DNA of 64,000 bases from Warburgia ugandensis (GCA_035236585.1 CP141137.1:42306057-42370056); one strand, 5' to 3'. Shown: positions 25,575 to 38,615, counted from the first letter of the stretch. Notes: a model not told the origin generated them from the letters alone. Program-made: numbers and translations.

Positions 25575-26150
25575 CTAAATTTGAGAATCATCTAAGTATT
25601 GTAGGTTAGCATTAAAGGCATTGAGCTTAGCTTTCATATTGCTAAAAGGCAACTTCATCACACCATTCCTACAATTTATGTTGGCATTGGACTTCACAGA
25701 GAATGGGTGTCTAAGTATGATCAGAATTTGACTACTAGGGTCGAATACATGTTGGGTATCCAATGCAATGAAATCGAAAGGATAGTAAAATAGGTCCACC
25801 TATATCAAAATGTCCTCCACCATACCACACGGTATCTTTACTGACTTATGAGCCCATTGCAATGTGGTGTTGATTGGATTGAGGTCACTGAACTTAGTTG
25901 CTCATAGACAGATTATAATAACAAATTAGCATTATCCCCGAAATCAAGTAATGCCCTATTTATGATATGATCTCCAATGACATAAAAAATGGTAGGACAT
26001 CCTATGTCTCTAAACTTTGGTGGGTTCTAATGCTGGATTAAAGTCCTCACTTGCTTAGTGAGGAAAGCATTCTTTTGTACATTAAGCTTTCTCTTTTATG
26101 TGCAGAGCTCTTTAAGGAACTTGGCATAAGTAGGAATTGCTTTAATCGCA
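25575..26150 (-). pseudogene. Copy B protease remnant
   Basis: The open stretch 25799-25575 (RNGVMKLPFSNMKAKLNAFN and LQYLDDSQI) is the C-terminal part and the connection to the linker. The active-site block lies at about 25950-25915 and reads ALLDFGDNA where copy A has ALLDLGASV, so the Ser/Ala part of the catalytic loop is lost. Upstream, the KFLKELCT-like gag-protease boundary is visible near 26120. Confidence 0.8.
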
Positions 26151-27916
26151 TTGAGCAATAGGATGTTAATTTTCACATGCTTGAATACATCCATTATCTG
26201 ATTGAAATTTATTCTTTTTTTAGCCTTTTTTAGTAACTGAGGAAATGGAGCTTAAGGCACATAGGGTGCATTCACTATTGGTTCAGTAGAATATTTTTGT
26301 CTGTTCTCATTCTTGTATTTTACTGGTTCCTTCTCCTCTATAGTTTTCTTAGTTAGCCCTATTTGATTATCGACCTTATGATCACTTGTGAGGGTCATTA
26401 TGGACTTTTCTTTCTCATGAGAATGGTGTGATTGTGAACTAGACCCTATTGCCCTTAGGGTTAGGGATGGGCTGATTAGGAAACTATCCTTTTCCCCTAT
26501 CACTTAATTTATCAAACAACCAACCCATTATATATTCCAACTTGGCAATTGTTATTGATATTTTTGTGATTATCAATTTATGATTGGTATAAAGCTTTGG
26601 TCAATTCATCAATTCTTCTTGAGAGCAACTGAGTATTGCCAAATGTTTTCTTTAGGAGTTGAAAACTATGTGGCTACGGGGAAGTTGAAATCTTAGGGAA
26701 GTTTTGAACATGGAAATTCACAGATAATCCTCGTTAGTAATTATTCTTTGACCATGATAAATTAAGATGACTATCCTATCCTGGATTATATATCTAAGAG
26801 TCAGGGTTGTTGGTATTTCTCTCTCTCCTATTTGAATAACCCCGTTGTTGGGAATTATCAATTAATGTTTGGAAAAATTCTCAGGCCTCTCTCTCATCTT
26901 TCATCATAAGGGCTCCTCCACTTGTTGTGTCAACCATTTATTTATTTTGAGGTGTTAATGACTCATAAAAGCATTGGACTTGCTTCCATTTGTCAAATTC
27001 GTGATGGGGAAACCTTTGTAGCAATTCATTCTACCTTTTCTAGAGCTCATAATATTGTTCATCCTCGCTTTTTTAGAAGTTAATAATTTCCCTCTAAAGG
27101 GAATTAGTCTTATGAATGGGGAAAAATTTGTTCAAAAACCTCCTAGACAATAGATCCCATGTATTAATGGAACCAACCTCTTAAGAATTTAGCCATGACT
27201 TAGCTTGATTCTTTAGTGAGAATGGAAACAACTTAAGCCTAATTGAGTCATCCAAATTTTTTTAGAACTTTAAAGTTATTGCAAATATCAAGGAATTCCT
27301 TGATATATAGGTATGGATCCTCTTTTCTTGACCATAAAATATAGGGAGTAACTAAATACCTCTAGATTTTAGCTCAAAATGGTCTACATTTGTGGGAGGC
27401 AAAGCTATGCCTAAAGGGGTATTAAGTTGGAGTGGTGCATAGAAATATTTAATTGTCTTATGCTCAACTTCTACAAGTCATTGAGCCATGGGGTGAGGAC
27501 CTTGGTTTTTCACCCCTTGCCTATGGGTATGCTCAATCTCTAAGTCTAATGGTACTTGTTCAATGTTATGAGATCGATGTCCCTGCATGTTGATCAACCT
27601 AAATCTAGCTAATTGATGCAACCTAACTATATGTTGACCTAATTCTATATGATATGCAATCAGTCCTAATGGTTTGCTAATCAGGATGATTTGATGATCT
27701 TTGTTAGTGTATAGGGTGGTAGCATTTTAGATCTAAATGTAGACATCTCCTCATTTTATCTAGGTTTGACTATTGCTCACCAGTTAGGTTCTGCTTTAAA
27801 GTAGTTAATATAATCCTCATGTCAGGAGGCATTTAGCCTCAACCAACGTCAATAGAAGGCATGAAAAAATCACTTGGATTTCATATACCACTGTAACCAT
27901 GTTGCTCAGAAGCCAT
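26151..27916 (-). pseudogene. Copy B gag remnant
   Basis: A start ATG GCT TCT GAG CAA lies at 27916 on the minus strand; copy C has GTG at the same place. A stop follows after 11 codons, so the frame is broken early. The gag core is readable at about 27260-26990: RLKLFPFSLKNQAKSWLNS, RRFLNKFFPIHKT, then QVQCFYESLTPQNK and DNSQQRGYSNRRE near 26860. This is the Athila-type gag core. The open 26503-26252 piece is the hydrophilic gag-protease connection. Confidence 0.85.
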
Positions 27917-28767
27917 TAGAGTGAAAATAGATCTCCTCTTAAAAGGTTCCTATGAGCTCGATACCCTAAGTCTCTTACTACGTGATTTTAAATTAATTGT
28001 TCAAGGTCTGGGATTGTAAACATACTAGGACTTTGATTGATTTACCTAGGTGGGCCAAGGATCTGGTGATGAAATTCAATCTTATCTTATGAGGGTTCCT
28101 GTGTGGCCCTTACTATCATTGTGATCATTCCACTATAAAGCTTTTAAATGTGTAATACAATATGAGAAAGTAAACTGATGCTTACCTATATGCTTTCTAA
28201 CAAAAGGGTTAAACACCTCAATAGATGAGACACTATAACCAGTCAGCCTACGCATTGGTTATAGCCAAGCTTAGGCTAACATTTGTTAAATAGGTTCACA
28301 ACTAATGAAATAGCTCTAAATAAAATGAAAAAATTATCTTGAATGATCCTATTCTATATGACTTACACTACCATCAAAGATGCAAATTATATTAAATGCA
28401 ATTATGCCAGAAAAAGAAAAGATGAGGGAAGGATACTTATAGTGGGGTTTTTTATGAAGATCATGTGTTGGCTACCATACCCGACACTTGTCCTATATTA
28501 ATACAACTCATTTAAAATTGAATAATAAAGTGCAAAGTTCAATGGGCCTCACTACAAGTTTCACTGAAAAACCTAATCTAAGAAAGTAATCTAACCCTAA
28601 TCTAATGTGATGAAGCTTTGGCCCACATGATTGCCATTGTTTCTTTGCTATTTGTGCATGCACAAAATCAAACAAAATATGGCCAGTTTTTGAGGAATTA
28701 GCAATAAATGCAAAAAGTGATGAAAAATCCTAATGTAATGCAACTTAAACCTAGACTAGAGGTAAAT
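27917..28767 (-). mobile_element. Copy B leader between primer site and gag, gag-proximal part
   Basis: Matches the leader of copy C (38421-38615) on the opposite strand, for example GGAACCCTCATAAGATAAG and CTTAGGGTATC. No coding region. It is separated from the primer site by the Tekay-like LTR at 28768-33420; a further piece of leader lies at 33421-33602. Confidence 0.7.
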
Positions 28768-31700
28768 TGTGATGACCCGGGTTTTTGTAACACATTTTGT
28801 AATGTATTTTGAAAGGCAAGGCCCTTAATAGTGTAAAATTTTTTCACAAAGCAAAGCATCGGAAATTCTTTTCTTTAGAACTTGTTTTGTAAAACCCAAG
28901 TCCTCACTTCATACATAACATAAGTAGAATTTTGTACAAGATAAAATTCCGTTGAAGGTATATACTTTCATTAAATTCCAGAATCCATCCAATGGTTCAT
29001 AGTACAACCAAATCCATTACAATACTTGTCAAAATTACATAATCCAAACTCAAAGCTCACCATACAATGAAACTCTCATTACAAAACAACACTCTCAAAC
29101 AAAGCAAAATATATGTATTCAAGGGTATACATTGAAGATTATTCTCTTCAAGTTTTCTATCGTCTTGACCTCCGAACTCTCCTTCCCTGTATCTAAGATA
29201 TTGTAACATTTACAATATCTCAGCAAGCAATGCTTGGTAGGGGATTCAATAAGCATAATAATTGATAATATAATGCTAATGCTTCATAATCCCATTATCC
29301 CTAAACATATTCATGTCTCTATTCTTTACTTTGTAATATATGTACATCCATATACATACATGCTATACATGGGTAAATCGGTTAAATTTATGAAAGTAGT
29401 CAAATATCATTCCCAACTAAGCTGATTCAGTATTTCAGCTAATCCTACACTGGGAATTTTCCTTCTTTGGAAATATTGGTAATATACAATTACCTAGCAC
29501 TTCATTATGCTAAAACATACAGCATTTCATTATGCCTACTCTCATATGCATCATAGTGCAAAATAATCAAAGGGCTACCATGCTGTAGTTTGATCTGTAC
29601 TAGCATGCTCAGATAATTGCCTTGTTCAGCACTGATACCATGGTAGAAAATATTATGTCACTACCCATATGGGGAGACAGGACTTTCATAGTGGTGGCCT
29701 TCCCATAATTGCCCCACCCGACTTTTAGCCTCTCATAGGGCAAGGTATCATCAAATCATCAAATTTCAAGAAGCGAGTGGCCAAACCCTTATAACTCCTC
29801 TAGCATAGCATCCCCCTAGGCTTATGCTTATTAAAACAAAATCACAAGCCTCCAAGCTTGTATGTAAAATAGATTTCATACATATCAGACCATCTGTCTA
29901 TTTACTTAGGGCTGAAATATCTTCTAGTTCCTATTCACTTATAGTCTAGTCTTTAACCATCTTATATGTGTTTGGTTGGATCATAAGGGTTTCAGGAGAT
30001 TTAATACAAGTATTATCATTACTGTTGTCAACATAAGGTCATGGGTTCAATCATGTATATCCCATGTAAATGCATTCATCAAATCCTCCTACCTTTAAGT
30101 AGTGATCCCTTTTCCCAGATATTCCATGATCCCTACTGATGTATGTAATCTATACATCCATACATACTATCAATATATATAAATTATGCACAATCCTATT
30201 GATCACTAGATCTAATGTTTAGAATGATCTTTCATTCATTCATATCTAAGTATTTTCCGTCCCTAAGTCTTTGTGTGTCCATCTCCTTGATCTTGATCTT
30301 TCATAGATCCTTTTATTGACAATCTATACATGTTGATAAAGATCAAGGTCCTAGATCTTTTATCATCTAGGTCTTCTTTGATCTAAGTTCAGTTATTGGA
30401 TCATCCCTAAGGAGGATGATCTTGGTTTTCTTCCTTGAATCATCTTTGATCAAGGGTTTGGATTATCTAATCTAATGAACTATAACATGTATACTAATAA
30501 ACATGCATACTAAGTACAATATAATATTCTTATTCTTATTGTTTTTGATCATTCAAGATCTAATGGATCTTGTTTGATCATCCTTATTTTACTTATAGTT
30601 TTTATTAGGATTAGGTAATTTACTAACCTTTTATGCTCTTACTATTATTATTCAACTAGTTAATGCTTTGTTGGTTGAAGGTAACTTATTTAGGCCTAAG
30701 TCTAGAATGCTCCTGTTATTTCCAATTGGCTAAGGCTTACTAGCTGAATGGGTGAACACAAAGTGTTTACTTCAATCCTCATGTAAGGAGGTGTTTAGAC
30801 CTCACAAACGTCAATGGAAGGTAGGGGAAGAGCGAGGCTCTGTTAGACAACCCCCTTAACCATTATGTTCCACATTCACTAGAGTGACCTTAGCTAAACC
30901 TTTCATAAGGTTCCTATAAGCATGTTGACCCTAAGTACTCTTTCTAATTGATTTTAATTAACTCCATGAATATTTACAATGTCATTCATGGGGTTTATTA
31001 TTCTCCTAGTTTGGGCCAAGGATTTGATAATCCTTATATTGTCCTACTAACTATAGCCCTTACTAATTAAGTCCAAAATAATCCACTCTTATTTGTGTCA
31101 TGAAACTCTACTTTCTCATTAGATTCCATTTTTGGTGTTTTATGCTCTTTATCTCATAACAAGTAGATCTACTAATAAAATTTAACCATAAATGAATTAT
31201 AATTTCAAAGCATAAAACTACATAATTGAACACTTAATGATAATAAGGCAAGGTACTTAAAATTACACTAGCATGATTTTCACCTAATATACCTTAATAA
31301 CTCAATTTAAACTAACATAGACCTAAGGTATAATCTCATACTATAGTATAATCTTACGTGAAATTCTAGCATGGTCCTAAGTTATAATGGCATGTAATCA
31401 TACTAATTTGGTCCTAAGTAATACTTGCATAAAATCACACTAACATGCCCCTAAGATAATTAAATCTAGCAACCTATGATAAGAATCTAATCGCATATCA
31501 TGCTAAAGTCTAAAAGTTACACTAGCATGCTTTATAACATAAATCATATTTAAAATGCTATTATCAATTAATAGAAAATAAAACTAATTACATTATATTT
31601 TTAGAAACCTTCACTTATGATCCAACAATTAGATCTTAGATCTTTTCCTTTTGATCAAGGGTTTTTCTTTACTAAGGTCCAAAGATCATATTGCTTTATT

Positions 31701-33420
31701 TTTGTCATAACTGATCCATGATCTTCCTGGATTTCATCATATCAACAACCATTCCATCCATTCCAAGGATCTGATCACACTTGATCTTATTGATCAAGTG
31801 GGTCCCTTTGTAATTTTTAGGGTTTTCTACCATATGGGTAGATCCCTTAATATCTCTTAGATATGTCCAAATAAACCATATACATAACTTAATTTCAGTA
31901 TTATATCATTATTAAAATAGATTTCCAAGATCTTGGAAATTGGAAACTTATTTCCTAAATATAAAAATTTTCATATGGTATTTTCTCCATTTTATCATTT
32001 CATAAGAAACTAGAGGTTGTAAGCTTTCCATAGCTTCTTTCAGATATCAATTTGGAGTTCATATGACTCCGAAATTGAATCTGGAAGTTCACAATCCATT
32101 GCTAGGGCCTAGATCTGATCTGGGCCCATCGAAATGGATGACCCAGATCATTCGGGTGAAAACAGATCTGACGGAACGTTGGTGTCGTGCGCTCGTCACT
32201 GGGATGCACGCGTGACACCCCCTCCCGGGACCGTAGTCTTCGTGCGGTCGTCCCACTGGGTCGACGTTGCGCATGTAGCACGCGCATGGAAACGCTGCCT
32301 CGTGCGGCATTCCGCACGTTGTCCTTGGGACCCACGATCCAATCAGGAGATCGGACAGTCCGTTTCGAACTGTCCAATCAATCCCTTTCAATTGAGGACC
32401 CAAAACTCAATATAATTTTGTGAAAATTTTACCCTAGGGGTTTTGGGCCCTTCGGGATCGATTGGTAGGTTCGGATTTTCCATCTAAGCCCTCAATCATC
32501 ATGAATTGATGGTTTTGGTATTTACTTTATTTTTATCATTTTTCACCCAAATAAAATTATAGAAAAATATAAATTTCATAAAACAATAATAATTATGTCC
32601 AAGAAGTAGTTCCACCTACTTGATTAGAGAAAAATGTTGGTTATATGGTCCCATTTAAGAGAATACCCGTTTTCATGATAATATAGCCCAAGATCCACTT
32701 GTCTTGTGATTTCTATTGTTTGAACCGTTGGATCTTGAAATTTTTTTTGGTGCTTTGTAGCTAAGGTATGGTAGAAAGTTTTGGATAGTGAGATCTATGA
32801 TATTTGATTTAGAACAGAGTGCCTAATTGAATTTAGGTCTCTTGTTCCAATCTAGAGAGAGGAGAGAAAAATGAAAGAGAGAGATCTTTTGGGAGTTTTG
32901 GGATTTTGGGGATGGATCTAGATCTGGTTTTGTGGGAAAAATCAAGATAATTTTTTGAAAATTTTATGAACATTTTTGGAGGATTTTTGGGGTTGTATTT
33001 ATAGGCATTTTGGGTCTTTTTTTTTCATGATTATGTGTAATCATGATGGTTATTTTTTATTTATTTATTTATTAGCATTGGATTCTCCCATCTCCACCTT
33101 TCCCCCCCAAGACCAGCTGGTATGGGTTTGGCAGATGATTTCACGTGGGCTGGCCATAGGATTCGTTTTTGGGTCCCTTGTGGGCCCCACATTGTGTAAA
33201 ACGTCCATTTTGCCCTTTATGTATAAAAAAATTAGGGTTTATTCCCATGATCTCGGAATTGAGCGTACTTAGTGGCATTGGATTTGTAATTTTCAGCACA
33301 TTCCAAATTTTGATGTCTCAGATTTTGATTTTTGGGTAAAATTACTATTTTACCCTTTTGTCCTAAAAATGAAGAAAATTAAGGATTTTTCATCCGAATT
33401 CAGAATTTGTCGTGCTTACA
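28768..33420 (-). mobile_element. Tekay-like LTR, family 2, minus copy in copy B leader
   Basis: On the minus strand it runs from TGTAAGCACGACAAATTC at 33420 to AAAAACCCGGGTCATCACA at 28768, about 4.65 kb with TG/CA ends, and aligns with 12056-16968. It contains a TATAAATAC TATA box near 33000 (complement), a CpG-rich tract (about 32130-32400), the hairpin at 29194-29222 and a mirror of the poly(A)-like signal near 28975. Flanking 5-mers (TAAAT and GTCAT) do not match, so the ends or the insertion history are uncertain. No internal genes: a solo LTR by content. Confidence 0.7.
29194..29222 (-). repeat. Conserved LTR hairpin, family 2 minus copy, short loop
   Basis: Minus strand reads TGAGATATTGTAA, ATG, TTACAATATCTTA. 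The loop is 3 bases instead of 9-10, while the 13-bp stem is kept apart from one G-T pair. Confidence 0.85.
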
Positions 33421-33602
33421 GTCATTCTGAAGGGTTTGCTATATTTAATTTCAATTATGCATATCTTATCCCTTGATTATAGTTTTATAATAAGTACATT
33501 CTAAATAACCCCAATATTTTAGCCCAAAATTTTTGAAACTCAAACTTTATGGATTTTCTCAATCAATTACAAAAATAAGATCCACTATAAATCCATTATG
33601 AT
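33421..33602 (-). mobile_element. Copy B leader, part next to the primer site
   Basis: Short AT-rich piece between the tRNA-Asp primer site and the Tekay-like LTR. Starts GAATCATAATGGATTTATAG on the minus strand. No coding content. Confidence 0.55.
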
Positions 33603-33620
33603 TCCCTAACAATGGCACCA
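33603..33620 (-). promoter_or_regulatory. Primer binding site for tRNA-Asp, copy B
   Basis: Minus strand reads TGGTGCCATTGTTAGGGA. The 3' end of plant tRNA-Asp(GTC) would pair with TGGCGCCGTTGCCGGGGA; the site keeps 14 of these 18 positions and all four differences are C-to-T or G-to-A, as expected from decay of methylated DNA. It lies 6 bases after the LTR end. tRNA-Asp priming is known for Athila elements. Confidence 0.8.
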
Positions 33621-33626
33621 AATACT

Positions 33627-34587
33627 TGATGATTTAAAAAAAAAAAATTAACTTGCAAGCACAGGAATCTATTGTAGTAGATGCATCTGAGTGAGGTCAA
33701 TCTCATGAGAAATCTAATGGTTTGTGTCTTAGTTAGACCTTTACTTAAACTATTTAACTTGGATAAAGAGAGTGTATTTTTAGCATAAACTAAGGATTAA
33801 ATTAACATGGAACATGACATAAATTAAAGACATGGAACAAAGAAACATGCTAAAAGAAAACAAGCTAAGCTTTGAAACTTTCCTAAAATACACTTTCTAA
33901 AAATAACATTTTCCTAAAACTATAATTAAATTTTTTTTCTAAAATTGAAATCAGATGCTTCCTAAAGCTATTCTAAAGATCAACATTGATAACTCACTAA
34001 ATATTGCTCTTAGACACCCATTGTATTAATTAAATAAAATAAGAACTCACTTATGAACCATGCACATGACCCCAAGGGTGGTAAGCATGGTTCCTTGGAT
34101 GAAAGAGATGCAAAATATTTATGTTGGAACTAGGATCATGTAATCCTAAGTTCAACCAACTAAATGGAATAAGTAAACACTGAAATTGCATGGGTGACCT
34201 TTTGAATAACTAACAATTAGCACATGTGCATGGGTAATCTAATGAATAACCAACAACTAGCATTTGCATCAAATCTTTAAGTTACACTTTCATAAAACAA
34301 TCATCAAACTCCCTCAAAACCTCCTCAAAACCATATGCATACCCCATGGGTTGTTCACATGGCACTATGGTGTGTTGCACATGATTTTGGTGCTAGATTC
34401 AATTTGTTTTAGCTCACTACTATGAAATGCTTGAATGTTAAATTGGGTGAACTATGAACCATATGAGAAAGCATGTATTCAAGCAACTAAACATGCAAGA
34501 AATAACTTAATAAAACATCCATCAAAGAAGCATAGAACAGCAACCAAATAATTTTATTTCATTTAAGAGGAAAACTTACAAGTATGG
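33627..34587 (-). mobile_element. Copy B 5' LTR, truncated
   Basis: Aligns with the last part of the 3' LTR (19497 to about 20415), from the GCTTGCAAG end to ACTTACAAGTATGG. At about 34587 the match stops, so the first third of the LTR, with its start TGTGATGAG, is missing. A duplicated GCACATG...TGCATGGGTAATCTAA-like piece near 34150-34260 marks a small internal duplication absent from the 3' LTR. Confidence 0.75.
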
Positions 34588-35683
34588 TGCACACCATTCT
34601 GACATCAATGAAACCTCAAAACATCTTCAATGAAATATTTTAGCAATTCCTAAGCTAGCATGCATGTGACTTAAGAGAGTTCCGCATTGAAATCAAAGGC
34701 AAACAATGAAGAAAACTAAGGAGCAAGTAAATAAGCAAGGAATGAAAAAACTTTGACAAAGAAATGAAGGAACCAACTAACCAAAAAATGAAGGGATGGA
34801 ATTAAGAAATGCTTAACTAAAGAATTAATAGTAAGGAAATGGGCATGGAAGGCTTGAGAAGAATAGCTACCCAAAAAGAAGTGTGGTAAAGGCTTTTAGA
34901 AGAAGGTAAGATGGGGGACACCTCCTCTTTTAGAGTAGGCAGTCCTCTCTTCCTAAAAAAAAAAAAAATGTTGGAAATCTTCTTGGGCATATATCTAGTT
35001 TGTATGTGAGCTCTTCTAGGGTGACCTAAGGAAAAGGTAATGTGGGGATGAGGTTAGAAAAGGAGTGGATGGTTTGGAAGTAAAGAGTGGATGGCTGTCT
35101 AGGGTTTCTTAAAGAGTAAATAAGGTGGTATATATGGTGAGAGGTGCCTACTTTTTAAGGTGGGGAGTCTCCACCTATCTTCCATGCATTGAAATCCTTA
35201 AAGAGATAGTGATGTGCTAGGTGAGATGGAAGAGGAATGTGAGAGGAAAACAAGGATGGAAAGGGAGATAGAGAGGAAGCTTAGAAGGTGGGTATAGGTG
35301 GCAAGAAGAGATTGGCCACCTAGGATGACTAAGCAAAGGGAGGAATGGAAGGAGGCTCCTATTTGGTAGGATCTAGGTGTGGAGCTCCTTCCACTAAGGT
35401 TGTTTGCATGAAAATAAAAAGCAAGGTAGTAGGACAAGTGGTAAAGAGGAAAGAAAGAGTGAGTTAAGTGGAAGTGGGGATGTGACATTTCAAATGGGTT
35501 GTAATAATATAGGGAAATTGTGGGGTATAGTGTCTCATGCTTGGTTTTTATAGAAAACCCCACTATAAACTTCTCCCGCTCACTTCTTATTTTCCTAGTT
35601 AGTTGCATCTTAGTGTAATTTGCATAGTGGATGGTAATGTAATTCATATAGTTTACAGCCATTTATTATACTTGTTGCTTCTT
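34588..35683. other. Unassigned segment between two truncated LTRs
   Basis: About 1.1 kb without recognised similarity. On the minus strand there is a 154-codon open frame (35662-35198), but it is rich in Ser, Leu, Tyr and His from pyrimidine-rich DNA and has no domain I recognise; I do not call it a gene. A TATATA motif lies near 35130 (complement ACCATATATACC). It may be the remainder of an LTR with a different U3 or R region. Confidence 0.35.
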
Positions 35684-38420
35684 TTTCATGTATTTCATAA
35701 CTTAGGATCATACTAGTTTAAGTATAGTTTTATTCCATTAGATTAAGTTACATTCATAGGAGGCATGTTAGTATATGGTTGTTAAACTTATATTTGATTT
35801 ATGCTTAAAGTTTATGATTTAACTATTGTTAAACTTTATTAGTAGATTCAATTGTTAAGTAGTTGTTAAGACATGATGAGCATAAATCTCCAAAAATGTA
35901 AAGTAATGGAATATAGAGATTTATGGATGATTAAGATGAGTGAATGACTTTGACCTAATATTAGTAAGGGCTATAGTTAGTAGGACAATATAAGGATTAT
36001 CAAATCTTTAGCCCAAACTAGGAAAATAATAAATGCCATGAATGACATTTTAAATGCTCATGGATTTAATTAAAATCAATTAGAAAGAGTACTTAGGGTT
36101 AAAATGCTCATAGGAACCTTATGAAAGGTTGAGCTAAGGTCACTTTAGTGAATGTTAAATATGGTGGTTAAGGGGGTTTTCTAATAGAGCCTCGCTCTTC
36201 CCCTACCTTCCGTTGACATTTATGAGGTCTAAACGCCTCCTTACATGAGGATTGAAGTAACCACTTTGTATTCAACCATTCAGTTAGTAAGCCTTAGCCA
36301 ATTGGAAATAAGGGGAGTAGTCTTGACTTAGGATGAAATAAGTTATCTTCAACTAGTAAAACATTAACTGGTTGAATAATAATAGTGAGACCATAAAAGG
36401 TTAGTAAATTATCTAATCCTAATAAAAATTGTAAGTAAAATATGGATGATCAAAGAAGATCCATGGGATCTTGAATGATCAAGAACAATAAAAAGAAATA
36501 AATACTTCTTGATAATGATAAATATATATTGCTTGCAATTTAGATCAAATATAATAGAAGATCTTAGATCAAATAGAATAGAAGATCTAAACCCTTGATC
36601 AAATATGATTCAAGGGAGAGAATCAAGATCATCCTCCTTAGGGATGATCAAACAATTGAACTTAGATTAAAGAAAAATTAGAGGATAAAAGATCTAAGCC
36701 CTTGATCTTTATCAACAAGTATAAATTGTTGTTCAAAGGATCTATGAAAGATCTAGATCAAAGAAAGGAATACACAAAGACTTAGGATAGAAAATATTTA
36801 GATCTAAAAGATGAGAAGATCATTCTAACCATCAGATCTATTGATCAATAGGATAGACACTACCTAAGGAAGATAGATCATGATAGGACAAAAGGTCTAG
36901 ATCCTTTATATCAAAGGACAAGATTGGACAAAGAATATAGATAGGGTTATTCAGATTGTATAAATATTGACAATATGTATGAATTTATAGATTACATATG
37001 TTAGTCTATATAATGGCAGGTCTGAAGAGATGGATCACTACTTGAAGGTAGGAGGATTTTATGAATGCATCTACAGGGGATATACATGTTGAATACATGA
37101 TCTTATGTCTAGAAATGTTGACAAGTATAATGTTAATACTTGTATTAAATTCCTTGAAACTCTTATGATCCAACCAAACACGTATGAAATAGTTAAGTTA
37201 GAATTAAGGAATAGACTTTAAGTGAGTATGGAATTAGAAGATATTCCAGCCCTAAGTAAACAGACAAATTGTTTGATACATATGAAACCTATTTTACATA
37301 CAAGCATGGAGGCTTGTGGTTTTGTGTAAAACAGGCATAAGCTTGGGGATGCTATGCTAGGGGAGTTAAGAGGGTTAGGTCACCCGCTTCTCGAAATTTG
37401 ATGATTTGATGATACCTTGTCCTATGAGAGGCTAAAAGTCGGGTGGGAAAATTATGGGAAGGCCACCACTATGAAAGTCCTGTCTCCCCATATGGGCAGT
37501 GACACAATATTTTCCACCGTGGTATCAGTGGTGAATAGGGCAGTTATCTAAGTCCGCTAGTACGGATCAGACTACAGTATGGTAGTCCTTCGATTATTTT
37601 GCACTATGATGCGTATGAGATAAGCATAGTGAAATGCCTTATGTTTTGACACGATGAAATGTCAAGTAATTATATATTACCAGTATTTCCCAAGAAGGAA
37701 AATTCCCAGTATAGGACTAGCTGAAATATTGATTTCTCATAGTGGAAAGAATTGATCAGCTTAGTTGGGAATGTTATTTGACTACTTTCATAAATTTGAT
37801 GGATTTATCCATGTACAGTATGTATGTATAAGGATGTACACATATTACAAAGTAAAGAGTTTGATACATGCGTATGAATAATTGGATTATGAAGTATTAG
37901 AATTATATTGTCAAATTATTATGCTTCTTAAATCTCCTATCAAGCGTAGCTTGGTAGGATATTGTAAATGTTTGAATGTTTATAATATCTCAGATACAAA
38001 GAAGGAGAGTTAGGAGCTGAAGACTAAAGAAGATTTGGGAGAATAATCATCAGGGTATACCCCTTGAAGATGTGTATTTTGTTTTATTTAAGAGTATTGT
38101 ATTGTAATGAGAGTTTCATTGTATGGTGAGCTTTGAGTTTTGGATTATGTAATTTGGATAAGTATTGTAATGGAATTAGGCTGTACTGTGAACCACTAGA
38201 TGGATTCTGGAATTTAATAAAAGCATATTCCTTCAATGGAATTTTTTCTTGTATAAAAAATTCTACTTATATTATGTAAGAAGTGATGACTTGGGTTTTT
38301 CAAAACAAGTTCTAAAGAATTTTTTTTTTGCTACTTTGTTTTGAGAAATTTTTTACTACGAAGGGCCCTACCTATGAAAAATTTATTACAAAATGTATTA
38401 CAAAAACTCGCATTGTCACA
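35684..38420 (+). mobile_element. Tekay-like LTR, family 2, truncated plus copy
   Basis: Matches 14064-16968 of the first family 2 copy from TTTCATGTATTTCATAACTT onward and ends AAAACTCGCATTGTCACA at 38420. The 5' 2 kb are missing. It contains the hairpin at 37955-37992 and AATAAA near 38217. Copy C leader follows directly. Confidence 0.75.
37955..37992 (+). repeat. Conserved LTR hairpin, truncated family 2 copy
   Basis: TAGGATATTGTAAA and TTTATAATATCTCA form the same inverted repeat as in the other copies, with two imperfect pairs and a 10-base loop. Confidence 0.75.
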
Positions 38421-38615
38421 GGAACACATTGATACTAAGGGCTCCATAAGAACCCTCATAAGATAAGGACTGGTTTTCATTACTAGATCCTTGGCTCACT
38501 TAGGTAATCAAATAAATTCCCTGTATGTTCGCGATCCCAACCCTTAAAAGCATAACTTAAATCATTTGGAAAGAGACTTAGGGTATCAAGTTTCAGGAGA
38601 TCTATTGTCACTCGA
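38421..38615 (+). mobile_element. Copy C leader remnant
   Basis: Matches the copy B leader in reverse complement (GGAACCCTCATAAGATAAG-type blocks, then AGACTTAGGGTATC). Only the last 195 bases before gag remain; everything upstream is replaced by the Tekay-like LTR. Confidence 0.7.

Larger units (their letters stand above)
19497..34587 (-). mobile_element. Athila-like copy B with nested Tekay-like LTR
   Basis: Minus strand, in transcription order: truncated 5' LTR (34587-33627), tRNA-Asp primer site (33620-33603), leader interrupted by a Tekay-like LTR (33420-28768), gag from an ATG at 27916, protease, linker, RT, RNase H, integrase, tail, polypurine tract and 1.5-kb 3' LTR (21003-19497). 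It is the only Athila copy here with both LTRs and a primer site. All genes are broken. It lies inside the 3' LTR of copy E, so it is younger than E. Confidence 0.85.

Noticed and set aside
32089..32423. Frames of 78-104 codons on both strands
   Set aside because: CpG-rich part of the family 2 LTR; the homologous tract at 13080-13290 does not keep the same frames.
35198..35662. 154-codon open frame on the minus strand
   Set aside because: Composition follows a pyrimidine-rich strand (Ser, Leu, Tyr, His); no domain recognised and it lies between truncated LTRs.
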